Source: Microthyrium microscopicum (lineage: Eukaryota > Ascomycota > Dothideomycetes > Microthyriales > Microthyriaceae). From it: a stretch of 64,000 nt of DNA. This document shows positions 22,504-34,456 of the stretch, in pieces. A program made the position numbers and the translations under genes. Location: the NCBI GenBank assembly GCA_010405405.1, contig MU004231.1, positions 4,018,884 to 4,082,883 of the forward strand. Reading direction: 5' to 3'. The notes under the pieces were generated by a model, which saw nothing but the letters and a program-made list of their open reading frames with translations, searched no databases and was not told the origin of the DNA. Positions within the stretch are counted from its first letter, which is position 1; each line of letters starts with the position of its first letter.

Positions 22504-24706
22504 TTACGATGATGTAACAGTCTGACCATTGCAGCTGGGGATCGTCAAGCCGCTCTTGAGGTTCCTGTTCACGTCGAACAGGCCCCATTTGTCTTCCCAT
22601 GCCTGACCTGGTGTATCGAATTGGACTTTCCAGGGTTCGTCATAACCTAAGTTGTAGTTAGATACCGCTAAGAAAAAAGCAGACATTGAACATACCTTCA
22701 AACCAGAAATAATCTGTTTTGTTTGTCAAAGATTGGCAAACAAATGTGCTCATGAAGGTGTTCATCTGAGAGATACCAGCGACGGATCCAGCCGTAGAAC
22801 TCGTACATGCTGGACCACCACAATCGTTTCCGCCAGCACTTGGCCAACCTACCTCACTAATTACGTTCCCTTTGGAGGTTCCCTTCGTTAAGATAACGTC
22901 GTGACTAGTCCAAAAGTCCCAGGTCCATCCGGCAGCTTGTTCAACATTTACACCGGCAAAGAAAGGATGAACGTTGGACATGACGGTGTCTACTGCAGTA
23001 GCGAGTTCTGCTGTCCAGTTGTCTCCGAGGTCAGAAGTTGCAACAGGAATGTTGATACTTTTTGATGTAAGATTAGTTTTGACATCGCTAATGTACTTGG
23101 TCAGGGCAGTGATAGTTAGGTCCTTGCGGAATAAAACTTCGTTACCGACAACGACGCCCTTAATGTTTGTGCTGGGATATTTGTCAATGATATTCCAGAA
23201 TTGGGAAATTTGGCGGTCCACGGTAGTCTGATTATTGTCGAGCCAGATTCCAAGCCAGACCTTCATGTCGGTTAGCCCGAGTTTGTCGATGGCTGTAAGA
23301 ACCAATTCTGTCTGGCCACAATCGGTACCGTACAGCCTGACAACATTGGTGAGTTGACTCAAAACCGCTAGATCGAGTGTGACGTTATTTTGGAGGGGTT
23401 TGAGATTTAGGCAATCAGGATATTGAGTGTTCATGGGCGTATATGCCATGCCAGTAAACACTTTGTGGAGGTTCTTGTTGTTCATCAACTTTTTGACGGC
23501 CGCGGAGTTCTTGTCGTACAATCCAGAGTCGTTGCCAGCATCTCCTGCTGCTGGGTTTGCAGCAGCCTGTGCATCGTCGGCCTTCTTTTTAGTGATCAAA
23601 CCGCCAGCAAGGCCGCCACCTACACCACAGAGAATGAGAATTCCGAGAAGGAAGAAGAGTACCTTTTTCCACTTTCTGCTCTTTTTCTCCTCATCCTTAA
23701 ATGGTGTGATGAATGGATCTGGAATCTTTTCGGTAGATGGAGCTCCTGAACCTGAGCCCGAGGGTACGGCGCGCGCAGCATCTGGTGTGTATACACCCCT
23801 AGACGCATCGCCAGGCCGAGCCATGGCGGCGCCAGCTCCAGCAGCAGCTCCAATCCCGGCGCCAGCAAGCGCTGTATGGCTAGCCATTGACTTTCTATTG
23901 AGACTAATCATAGATCGTCGTTTGGGGTGCGCATAGCCGAGGCCATGGTCTCCATCATCTATGATAGCGTCTGGGTCCACATATTCCATTCCATTAAGGT
24001 TGTTGCGCGATATTGAGTGACTGTCGTATATGTTTTGATTTGAGTAGGGACCTTGGTTGCCATAGCCATTATGTCGACCAGATTCTTGGCCCTGACCATA
24101 ACCAACACCATTGGCATATGGATTGCCTCTTGAACCGGACATTGGAGGAGGCGCGGCAGCGGTTGCGAGATGGTCCCCTGAACTGTAAGAATCATGCGAG
24201 GAATGGGTGGGGTTGTTTTGGTACGGACTATAAGGCGAAGATCTCCCTCCATGCTCAGCCAGGTCACCTGGCAAATCAGACGATGAAGGTGAATATCCGC
24301 CAGCAGCACCGTATTTTGCCAAGTTACCATGACCAACAAACTGCTGGTCTTCTGCAGCTCTGTTCATGCCAGCGCCGCCAGCTGCAGCACCTGGGGCGTA
24401 GGCGGAGTAGTTATTGTTGGCAGGAGGGCCGTAGGCTTGTTGTGAACGAGACGGTGATGTGTTGAACGATCGGGAATTTTGAAAGCCTGGATGCAGGTCT
24501 GGAGAGTTAGAGTTGTCGTCGCGATAAGAGGATTGTGGCATTTGAGGATGCTGCGGTTGCCGATTGTCGTAAGCATATTGGTCGTGCCCTCCTTGGTCGG
24601 GATAGTGTTGTTGTTGATTATCCCAGTTATTGGATTGCTGTTGCCGCGAACCACCATAATTACCATTCACGGGCGGTCCATACTGGTTATTGGCATACGA
24701 GGCCAT
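22504..24706 (-). CDS. btgC: Membrane-anchored GH17 endo-beta-1,3-glucanase (BtgC type)
   Basis: Two exons (24706-22696, then 22646-22504) encode 717 residues. A Gln/Asn/Ser/Gly-rich, probably cytoplasmic tail of about 345 residues is followed by one membrane anchor ([20 protein letters not shown], near 348-370) and a GH17 barrel. The barrel shows [16 protein letters not shown], the acid/base Glu in VVGNEVLFR and the nucleophile Glu in [11 protein letters not shown]. This is the type II membrane architecture of Aspergillus BtgC, which trims or remodels cell-wall beta-1,3-glucan. The 49-nt intron restores WFEGYDEPWK. The start at 24706 is the first ATG, but the same frame stays open for another 519 bases upstream with protein-like sequence. 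A longer N-terminus from an upstream exon is possible. Confidence 0.93.
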
Positions 24707-27496
24707 ATTGGCCTCGCTGTCGGAGGAATCGGGATCGTCAGGATGATATAGGTCAATGTAGCCGTCTAGAAAGGCTTCGTAGTACTCGGACTTGTGGCTC
24801 GGAGGCGGAATTATGGGGGAGCCTGGGATATGATTGAGGTCGGTGAGGATCAGAGTGTCAGAGTCGTGGAATAACCTGGAGCGAGTGTCGGAGAGGCGGT
24901 GGAACGAAGGAGTAGTGAGGTCAGAGAAGCGGGCGGAGAGATTAGAGTTGAAGGAGCGAGATGTTTGGAAACAAGGACGGTGCTGAGCCTGCTGCTGGGC
25001 GGGAGAGGGAGACTGGGGAGACGAGCTGCCAACCTCCAGCAACGACTTGTCTCGCTGCTCCTGCTCCTCCTGCACAGCCCCTGTCCCGGTCCGACCTTCT
25101 ACTGGCTGTGGTCCAGCCAGCGTCACAGTGTCGATCTTATAAAGAGGGGCGCCAGTGGCAGAATAAATCTTGAAAATGCACAACTCATGGTGTCTGTAAA
25201 AGTTTGTAGAGGAAGTGGAGGTCAAGATGCAAGTTATGGAGTTGCAATTGCCTTATCATGCAGTCAGGGGCAGTTCCTTCCAAATACCGTAGTCCCAATT
25301 GTTCCTTCCTAGAATTTCCCACGCAGAACTAAGCAGTAGCGATCGAATGAAATGGCAGGAGCACCTGGTAAGATACGGCAGGCCAGGCGCTTGCTTCATT
25401 AAGTTCATTTTTCATTTTTGGAAGCTGCTACGGAGTGCTATTTACAACACCAAGTCTATACCCATCTCTGCGTTAATTGAGTATGCTATTGCTTGTGCTC
25501 ATTCACCTTCAATTAGTATTACTGTAGTATATCTGAAAGCTTCGTCCTACCTCCAGTACCTTCCAGCCTTCGCAAGTCACATACGGATATCATCACATAT
25601 CCATAATTGATGCATGCATATCCGACCGGCACCCCGTTTTCCAATGTTTCGGAAAAGGAATAGAACGGCATCTCCTTTTAGACGTGTCTATCAAAGTTCA
25701 TCGACTGCAAATTGAGGAATGAATTGGCATCTCAACTTCCAAACAAAGCGATACATATACCGAACCCACCAATCGTCTGCAATCATACATAAAGGTACTT
25801 TCAACTCCTCTAAATTGTACTTCAATTTCTACGTAGCCCCCGTCCTGTACATGTTGCCCTCCTTGTACAGTCGTTGGGTGTCCCTAAATCCTTCCAGCTC
25901 AATTTTAATATTACCTTACATTATATATTTTATCATTTCCATCCAAATGGCTCCCGGTCCTCCCATCAAATCAACCATTGGATCCCACACAAAATCCTGC
26001 CCCTAAAGAGAACCATCTCATCTGACCAGGACGCTTAAGCCGCCCCACGGCAATGTGCCAAAAGAAGGTCCAACGCCAGGCCTCCAGAGCCGCAAAGCAA
26101 GGTAATTTAAACATCCAGCGCCTGAGCCTTGTCGCTACTCTACATTTGTGCCAGGGAACGAAGATTCACCGCAATGCGCAAGTTGAAAGTTTGCCCTTAT
26201 TCCTGCACAGAATCCTGATAATTGTCTTGAATGGCCAGTCCACCTGCCTGAACTAGGCTGCGCATGGAAGCTTGTCAATATGCGGGAGAACTCTATCCGC
26301 GGCTGTTCATAGAACTCCCAATCTCCCCCGGTATGAATCTCCAAGTACTGATAAGTACACTCTATCGGTACACTCTTGAAGACCTTTGGTAAAGTACTGG
26401 GTACTTGGTGATGTCACACGTTATCTCCCTAGATGTTCTCAAACAACCTGCTAAAGGGTGATCGAAACGAGCGACTCGCTTGTTCAGTTTCACACATCAA
26501 CCTTCCAGAAATCCAAAAGAAGTGACATTTGTCTCGGGTTTAAGTGAATCTCAACAATCGACGATTTTCTCCAGACTTTTTGATACTTTGACGCCACACG
26601 GGCCAAAAGCGCAATCAACGGCTGATGGGCCAGACAGAAACGCCTTGTTGGGATTTCTGTCAATGCCCAGACAACCAAAAGGGTGCCACCCTTTGCATAC
26701 AAGGCTGTGAATGGTCAGTTTTTGCTACAGCGAATCTGTCGTTCGCTTGCAAGGATGCAGTCGGGTGCCCTGTGATTCCGCCACAGTACGCCACTTGTGT
26801 TCTTTTTTCTTCTCCATCATCGCAACATTTGATGAAGATTTTGAAGATTGATGTCCAACATCAGCCTGATGAAGACAAGTTGGATGCGCAATTTTGTGTT
26901 CTAGATTCCCTTCCTGCGAGGCCTCGTGTTCTGCAGGAACTGCGCCTCATTATTCGCCTCCGGCCAATGGTTCAACGCATCATTCTCATGCCAATATTCG
27001 ATAATATCCTGCAACAATCACGTTTGGGTTGTTTAAGGAGGGTGCCGAATTGAAGACAGTTTGGGCGGAGATTCCCTTTTCATACAGATTCCCTTTTCAT
27101 ACAAGCCTCATCGTCCAACTCGATCAAAGGCGTTGAAGTTGGTGTAAATCGCCCCATTTGCAGAGCCAGCAGTTGGCCCACGCACTTGCTGTTACGAGGC
27201 CTCTGTACTTGCTTTTCTTGACGACACACCTTTGATGAGAAATTGGTCGTGAGGCTTTGCCCCTTTTGCAAATCATCGTGTTCTTGCACTTGGTTCGAGC
27301 GTTGGAAGTTGGGTGCTTTTTGGTTTCTACGGCGAGATTGTCGTGATCGCCTTGAATCTCGAGGTTTAGCAAGGATCAGGAGTTGTTCATCAACTCCTTC
27401 TGTCATTCATTATTATGAAGAAATAAGATTGTTTCCTGTGCTGACTTTAGTAGGTATGTTTGTTTAGCACTCTCAGTTCACATCTCATGTCGCCAT
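24707..27496. other. Long intergenic region upstream of the GH17 gene
   Basis: The first 520 bases continue the GH17 frame without an ATG. The rest, to the stop of the HET gene, holds only short unconvincing frames. A 17-base unit (ATTCCCTTTTCATACAG) is repeated in tandem at 27071-27104. Confidence 0.5.
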
Positions 27497-30478
27497 CTAG
27501 CGTAGCTCGAATTTTTCTTCCTTACTCTTCAGCCAGGAGGATTCACGGAACTCTATGATCTCTCCATCCATAATGTTATCAACATATGCCTCTCCAATCA
27601 GTTTCCAAGATATTTTTCCATCGGATGCAACTTGATCACGCAGGACTACTGGAACGCTGCAGCCGTAGAGAAGGCATACCCTGTCTCCAACTTTGGCTGC
27701 TTGAGGTGCTAGACCCACCAACGAGACATTTTCAAAGGCTGGCTCTGATGAGGCTCGAAAAGTCTTCCGATTCCAGATTACGTCTCTCACAATCTCCAGG
27801 TAAGTCCTAACGTGATCATGCAAGTCTGTATTCAAGAGCTCCTCGACATCAATACTGGAGACATTATCGAGTAAGTCGGCATGCCTACCCGAATCGCTTT
27901 CATCACCTGCTTCAGTCGATAACTGCAACAGATGTGACATAGCAGATCTATAGAACGTTGGCGCAGGGTTACCATTGTCGTCTCGGTCTGCGCACATGGT
28001 TCGCCAAATAACGTCCGGAATACTAGGTGATCTGTGGTAATCATTTTGAAGCGATGATAACAGAGGTTTCAAACAGTCTTTTGTGATCATGGAGCCAGCC
28101 ATTCTCATTGACGTTTTGGAAACCTTTCCCAAAATGATGCCTTGCACATATAGCGAACCGTTGCATTTGCGTTCCGCATCTCTTTCCATGCGAGCTATAG
28201 GTTTTGTATAGTAGTGACAATTGTACACTCTTTTGGAACTGGCGTCAACAAGCACTTTACCGTGTTGCCGATGGTTTAGTAGAAGTGCAGGGTCACCAAA
28301 AGGTTGGCGATCTCTAGTTGCTATCCATGATGGCAGAGAATGACTGCTGGCAGTCGCGATCGAGGTAATATCTGTAGGATGTCTACTGGTCGACGGTGCC
28401 CATGGTCGACAAATGATGTCCAAGGAGTCGTTTTGATGAATGCAATGCTCTACAAATTCCGTATATACGTCTAAAACGGGTTTACTGTAGTCAGGTTCTA
28501 TTGTGCGCGAGATGTGGGCCAACGATGGCTTTATCGAGGGTAAGGACGCATCGCGTGCCAAGCTCAATAGCGAATAAACGGTGTCTCGATGATCAGAGGT
28601 GTCACTAAACCGAGCCAAATCCATGAGTGTCTCTAACGGCAGGCTGGTTCTTCGCATTATTGTCTCAATGATATCGAGTAAGCGAACCGCAGGTGAGTCT
28701 CGGAAATTAGCCAACAATCCGAACGGCGAACCCTGATTCAGTTGTATAACGATTGGAGTCGCTTTACTAAGCTTCGCTCGCACCAGGTTTACCGCGTCCG
28801 AAAACAAGCTCATGTAAACTTGACGATCACCGCAGTATATGGTTGTGTTGCTTGACATAGCAGCTTCTTGGAGCACCCATCGGCGTCTAAACCAAGCCCT
28901 CTCGAGGAGTCGAGCTAAGGCGACAAAGCCGTAGTCTAGCCACCATTTGCCTTTCCAAATATATTGCGGCTTCACAATTTCCGTGATGAGGTCTATGGCC
29001 AAGTTGCTTGTGGAGTCTTTCTCACCCAGCCAGACCATGACACCTGTAGCATTCTTGTAGATCTGTGCCATTTGTCTAACCTGAGTTTTCTTCTCCATCT
29101 CGTCCTCTTGGCGAATACAAATGCTGTCAATCCAAATATGTATTGAGCCAGATCGTAGTCGAATTCTTTGTAGGGCGTGATAAAGATTGGATCGAACGTT
29201 CCTAGTCGCGCCATTAAGAGAAATCGGATGAAGATCGGGCTCGTCACCCCAAGTGTAGCTTAGAGCATAGTACGTTGGAGCGCTGGAAAAGTTATACGTT
29301 CTCACATGTCCCACAAGTCTTTCTCCATCCGTACCGCTTTCGAGCGTAATGATTCGAAGCTGCTGATTAGCAAGACGTAAGCTTGGGTGGAACGTCATAG
29401 GCGAATCATTAGGGTCGTTCCTGTCTTCATGTCCTTTATCACTATGATGTTCGTCGTCTTGATCTCTGAATTGAGAATCCGGAGTGCTTGCGACCGGCTT
29501 GTTTCTCTCCGTACTTCTTCTTACTTGGCCAGTTCCATTCATTCCAGTAGCAAGCAAAAGACTGTGGGTCGTTTCCCGGTTTTGGGTGTCCTTGATAGCC
29601 AGCTCAGCAAGTAGTCTTTGCACATAGACCAGGCCAGGCTCCAATGGAGATTTCTTCAGCTTTGAAATAACTCTGCTGGTGAAGGCTCTATAGCCGACTG
29701 AGGTCTTCGCAATCTCCAGTGCAAGTCTTCGGTAAGCATTATCCCCCTCACCGTAGATGAGCGGCATGACAATGTCGAAAATACCAAGCAAACAATACGC
29801 GCCATCTTCGATCCGTGTGGTCTGACGGTTCGCAGCCCAAGACAACCGCTCTGTAACAGCCCAGGTTGACAAAGCGCTACCATTTAAGACACTTTGAGGG
29901 ACTCCAGTTATCTCGTTAATCAGGTCCTCCAATGAGCCTTTATCGCCCAGAAGATGCTTATCATGTGAGAAAAAGGACACTGATCGTGGGGCAATCAATT
30001 CTTGTAGTGTCCAGCCGCGTGTGAACCATTTCGCCCTACAAAAGTCTTCTTTCCATTTTTGTGGCAAGGTCTCTTGTATTGAACCTATAGCTGTTGACTT
30101 CTCAGCCACCGCGACCCAATCGTCTGACGGATCAGAGGGTCCCCAAACGTCCATAAGGCGGACATAGCAGCGACTCGCATTGCGATACCAGCTAAACATC
30201 GAATTGATCGCTTCACTGAGCTCCGCGCTACTGCTTTTATCAATGCAGCAGGTGTCGACCCAGAAGTAATCCAGGCCATCTTCCTTCGCTTGTTCACCGC
30301 AGAAGCGCACCTTTTCATAGCCTTTCTTCGCCTGAATGGAACCATCCACTAAGTCTCTGTAGGTGGCTTCATCTGCGTCCCAGGTATGCGAAAGTATGGC
30401 GTAAGACGGGATATGATCTGGATTGATAAACTCGTTCCAGGCGATGTCGCCATTTGCTTTGAATGATAATAGTCGCAT
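27497..30478 (-). CDS. Tandem HET-domain protein
   Basis: A single exon of 993 codons from the ATG at 30478 (MRLLSF, the usual start of HET-D/E-type proteins). HET domain 1, about residues 26-165, shows YAILSHTW, YFWVDTCCIDK, FSWYRNASRCYV and RGWTLQELIAP, the class usually fused to NACHT-WD proteins. A polar linker rich in Asp/His/Arg (about 310-370) follows. HET domain 2, about 403-545, shows YYALSYTWGD, IHIWIDSICIRQEDEMEK and RRRWVLQEA, the HET-6-like class. The remaining 450 residues are a HET-protein C-terminal region, with a family-like end (VGDRVCLLYGCSVPVVLR). HET domains trigger incompatibility cell death in fungi. It is divergent from the STAND gene, 1.16 kb away. The frame also extends upstream to a GTG at 30526, which I did not choose. 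Confidence 0.93.
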   Translation of the reverse strand: MRLLSFKANGDIAWNEFINPDHIPSYAILSHTWDADEATYRDLVDGSIQAKKGYEKVRFCGEQAKEDGLDYFWVDTCCIDKSSSAELSEAINSMFSWYRNASRCYVRLMDVWGPSDPSDDWVAVAEKSTAIGSIQETLPQKWKEDFCRAKWFTRGWTLQELIAPRSVSFFSHDKHLLGDKGSLEDLINEITGVPQSVLNGSALSTWAVTERLSWAANRQTTRIEDGAYCLLGIFDIVMPLIYGEGDNAYRRLALEIAKTSVGYRAFTSRVISKLKKSPLEPGLVYVQRLLAELAIKDTQNRETTHSLLLATGMNGTGQVRRSTERNKPVASTPDSQFRDQDDEHHSDKGHEDRNDPNDSPMTFHPSLRLANQQLRIITLESGTDGERLVGHVRTYNFSSAPTYYALSYTWGDEPDLHPISLNGATRNVRSNLYHALQRIRLRSGSIHIWIDSICIRQEDEMEKKTQVRQMAQIYKNATGVMVWLGEKDSTSNLAIDLITEIVKPQYIWKGKWWLDYGFVALARLLERAWFRRRWVLQEAAMSSNTTIYCGDRQVYMSLFSDAVNLVRAKLSKATPIVIQLNQGSPFGLLANFRDSPAVRLLDIIETIMRRTSLPLETLMDLARFSDTSDHRDTVYSLLSLARDASLPSIKPSLAHISRTIEPDYSKPVLDVYTEFVEHCIHQNDSLDIICRPWAPSTSRHPTDITSIATASSHSLPSWIATRDRQPFGDPALLLNHRQHGKVLVDASSKRVYNCHYYTKPIARMERDAERKCNGSLYVQGIILGKVSKTSMRMAGSMITKDCLKPLLSSLQNDYHRSPSIPDVIWRTMCADRDDNGNPAPTFYRSAMSHLLQLSTEAGDESDSGRHADLLDNVSSIDVEELLNTDLHDHVRTYLEIVRDVIWNRKTFRASSEPAFENVSLVGLAPQAAKVGDRVCLLYGCSVPVVLRDQVASDGKISWKLIGEAYVDNIMDGEIIEFRESSWLKSKEEKFELR

Positions 30479-31634
30479 GTCGTTCGTAGGGACCGGAATA
30501 AGTCTCAGTCCAGGTTCAACGGACACAAAGTGCTGAAAGTTGGACTTCGATGGATATAGTCGCTAAGTCTAAGTATTGTAATATCTACAGCATCGAGGTT
30601 TCTCCTGAGGCCGCTTTTTTGTCCTAAACGCTTCGTAGCTTAATGCAACGCTGAGGCTGTGTATCTGTGCCTCACGGCTGACGTGGACGATGAGCTGCGG
30701 AGCTTTATTTCCCCTCGGCATCTTGTGGTTGGCTGCCTCAGTATCAAGATCCTCTCTGTTACATTAGAAGATCGAATAATATCGTAATTGAAGCAGTCAC
30801 CCTTTAAGAAGTGTTATGACAGCCATCGTAATTGCTGGGAGCTCCATCAAACCTACTCACTTATTTTGTTCCGCTAGAGCCAGCGTAGACTCTACCCTCT
30901 TCGGGAATCTCAACTTCTTCTCCAGAAAAACAACAGTGCCCAGACCGCTCTTGACCACCATCATCTCTCACTCCCCATTTCACCGGTCGTTGTGCTGTAT
31001 CTTCACCAAACTCCTTGTCCCTAAGATGGCACATGGCGCTCATAACCGCACTACAGCTCCCAGCAACAGGCATCGCATGACGGACCTTAAGTCTGCCCAT
31101 CGCAACCACACCTACCAGCATAATACACCCAATGATAATGACACCCAGCATTGCACGCGGTGAAATATGCTTTCGGATCCCTGATTCAGGCGGTGGGAGT
31201 GATTGTGACTATTTGGAATGGAGAGATATAGGAACCGCAGAATAGGCGAGTGGTTTTCTGAACATCATCGGAAAATAAAGCAGCTGATGATTGGAAATGA
31301 GTTTCAAGGATACCTAGCATACTCTGCTCTGTTGTATGGAGTACGGGGCATTTGATATTGTTCTGCAAGTTGTCCGATTCAAGCGACTACAAGCCAATGA
31401 GTTGGCTAGCGCGTCGCTTGAATCTTCATTATTTGCTCTTTACTACGGAGTACACATGCGCCCCGTCTGAAAATTAAAGCTGCCTCATGAGCTATGATGA
31501 GGCTGTGCTACTCTGTACTCTCATTTTCACGGCATAGCCACTGTTCCTCCCATGATGGTGGATATCGAGTTCTCGCAGCCCGATGAAACTAGTTTCAGCT
31601 TTACTTTTCCTGCATTTGGTCCAAATATATCAAG
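30479..31634. promoter_or_regulatory. Shared intergenic region between tandem-HET and STAND genes
   Basis: 1,156 bp separating two divergent starts, so it must carry both promoters. The stretch at about 30788-30885 recurs, diverged, downstream of the STAND gene. No known operator was recognised. Confidence 0.55.
30788..30885 (+). repeat. Diverged direct repeat, copy A
   Basis: Shares the order GAAG-AGTGACC..., GCAGCCATCGTA, GGGAGCTTCATC and CTCACTTATTTTGT with copy B at about 34695-34790 in the same orientation. By eye roughly three quarters of bases match. The two copies flank the STAND gene. Confidence 0.6.
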
Positions 31635-34456
31635 ATGGATCCTCTCAGCGCCCTGAGCGTCTCATCAAGCGCGATACAGATTGTTGATTTTAGCGCGAAG
31701 CTTGTCAAGCGAATCCACGAGATTTACACATCGGAGACTGGCGAGATCAAAGAATATAAGCAGCTCAGGAATGAAGCCGAAAACCTGAAGACGGTGAACC
31801 AGCATTTGATCAAAGCGCTCAATCCGGAGAAACTGAACAGGCAGCTCTCGGAGATCGAATTGGCAGCCGTATCTTTGTCTCAAGAATGTGATGCAATTGG
31901 GGGAGAACTTCTTGCTGTGCTCGAACGCGTCTCTATTGATATCAGAATTTGGCACGACAAGACCTATTATCACGCGAAATGGCAAGCTATGCAAAAAGCT
32001 ATCAAGGCACTGTGGATGCGAAAGAATATAGAACATCTGAAAACGCGATTGGACGCTGCGAATCAAAGATTATCAACCAGCATCTTGGTCAACCTCCAGT
32101 AAGCTTTTGATTCTATTCCATCACAGATCTCAACTAATCCCATGTTAGGCAAGATCTCTCCACTTTCAGCGCCCAAATTGTACGTGATTCGAATCAACAG
32201 TTCAGTTGGGGTAGTGCTCAACCAATTCGCCAGTGGCTGGAAACGAATACCAAGGACAATCAGCAATGGCAGAAAAATATACTAGAAGCAGTGAACAAGA
32301 GCAACGAGAAGCTTCTATATGCTATCGGCTCCACGCAGGATGAAACTATACCAGACTGGAAAGATACACTTGTGGCTGGTAATATCATGGATAGACTTCT
32401 TGAAGCTCTCAAATTTCCAGAAATGCCGACACGATATCAACGTGTAGCACGAGCTCATGCCAAAACGTTCGAGTGGATCTTTTCTGAGCCGGAGCCATCA
32501 GTAGAGCATGCATGGCAAAGCTTTAGACAATGGCTTCAGACCGGACAGGACATTTACTGGATAACTGGCAAGGCAGGTTCAGGAAAGTCAACTTTGATGA
32601 AACTCATATATAATGATCCGCGCACAACGGAGATGCTACAGTTGTGGCGCCCAAACAGTCATATATTGACAGCAGCGTTTTTCTCGTGGAATTCTGGAAC
32701 TGCTCTTCAAAGATCACAGATAGGCCTACTACGCACCCTTCTACATCAAGCCTTGACAGCACGACGAAAGGCAGTAAAACAGACAATGCCGAACAGATGG
32801 GATGCCGTAAGTCTCGCGAGAGACTTTAGTGCCTCATGGAGCTGGTCTGAACTCTTACAAGCCTTTCGCTTCGTCGTTGAAGATGAATCAGACGACATCA
32901 GTTACGCCTTTTTCATTGACGGCTTGGATGAATTCGAGGGAGACAAGACGGATCTTCTTGCGCTCCTGCAGAATATCGAAAGTTATCCAAACGTGAAGCT
33001 TTGTGTCTCAAGTAGGCCATGGGTTGTATTTGAGGACGCCTTCAGCCTGAGGCCAAGTTTGATGATGCAATATCGGACTTACAAAGATATACGACTCTAC
33101 GCCGAGACAAACCTGCTCAAGCATCCCGGGTTCAAGGAACTCAAACTTGCATATCCAGACAATGCTTCGCAGCTTACTGAACAGATATCGTCCAAAGCAT
33201 CTGGAGTATTTCTCTGGGTCGTCTTGGTGGTTAATTCGCTCAAGAGAGGTTTTACAGATGGCGACAGACTCTCTGACATTCACGACCGCCTGGATCATTT
33301 GCCAGAACAGCTTGAAAAGCTCTTCTCCAAGATACTGCGCAGTCAAGAACCAGAGTATTACAAACAGGCCACACGTTATCTTCGACTGGTACGTGCCGCG
33401 AAAACCCCACCGTCTCTCACCTTACTTTCGACTGCCGACAAGGAAGATGGGCAGCAAACATTTGAATACCCTCCGGACTCTTTTAGCCACGCCAAGTTAG
33501 TCTATAGAGCAAACAACATGAAAAGACGTTTGGATAGCAGATGTAAAGGTCTTCTCGAAATCCCGCTTTCTCGATTGACCTACAGCCGAAGTGATAAGAA
33601 GACGAGAAAAGAGGAGTTTGATTTGGCACATACTCCGGTGGGGTATCTGCACCGCACTGTGAAAGACTTCCTCGAGAAGCCATCAGTATGGGCCGAGATC
33701 GTATCTGCGGATCCAGAGTATGATCCAATGTCAAATCTCACTCGCGCACTCATCGTACATTTACGAGAAGAGATTGTAGGGTATGGCAACGCTGCTCGCC
33801 TGGAAGCCAACCCCCTATTGGTAATACGTGCCAACATGTCTCTATGCTTGAGCCACGCTTTGGAAGCTGGGAGTAGTGATACTACCTATCAAACGACTCT
33901 TCTTGACCAACTGGACAAAAGAGCTAGCGCTGTTTTCTCAGAGATGGATGTAAGATTGTTCCACACAGATCCGTACAACATGATGTGGTCAGACTACGAC
34001 AACAAAACGCTGCATTGGTCCTGTTATGGTGCTGGATGTGAAGTAAAGAAAGCAACGACGTTTCTGGATCTTGCAGCGAAATGTAATCTTGTCGACTATC
34101 TTAAGGTAAAAATCCTGGAGTTGAACCTTACTGAGGCAGATCGACGAGTATTGTGCACAAGACTTCTTCGTTCTTCTGTTCAGACGAGATCTTGCTGCCC
34201 AGATTTCGAGCATGTCATACCAGATAAAACGAGTGTAGAGATGGTAGATTTGCTTTTAGCCTATGGTGCAGCCCCGGATCCTGCCTTGCAGTATATCAAG
34301 GCCAGGACTTATCCACAAGAGCGTGAGGATGATCCGATCTGGAAAGGCATTATAAAATCCTTGGAAAAAGCCTCGGAAAAGTGTGGGTCGTTCAACATAC
34401 CAACTAGGAGGCGTACCTGGGTCAGTACCAGATTAAGGTCATGGTATTGTGGGTAG
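31635..34456 (+). CDS. STAND NTPase with NACHT domain and fungal N-terminal effector-like domain
   Basis: Two exons, 31635-32098 and 32149-34456 (50-nt intron, CTAAT branch site), encode 923 residues. The start MDPLSALSVSSSAIQIVDFS is typical of the helical N-terminal domains (SesA/Helo-like) of fungal STAND proteins. These are thought to drive membrane-directed cell death. The NACHT module has Walker A GKAGSGKST at 295-303 and Walker B FFIDGLDEFEGD near 410, then SSRPW. After the NTPase come helical sequence and a short C-terminal part. No clear WD40, TPR or ankyrin repeats are visible, although LLLAYGAAPDPA near the end is ankyrin-like. This is a fungal NLR-like molecule: ligand sensing, NTP-driven oligomerisation, then effector activation. 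Its ligand is unknown. It is paired divergently with the tandem-HET gene. Confidence 0.92.

Noticed and set aside
23427-24837. Several plus-strand frames of 85-169 codons
   Set aside because: All lie antisense to the repetitive N-terminal part of the GH17 gene and have skewed composition.
26625-27053. Plus-strand frame of 142 codons
   Set aside because: No start context, no family resemblance, no supporting exons; likely chance.
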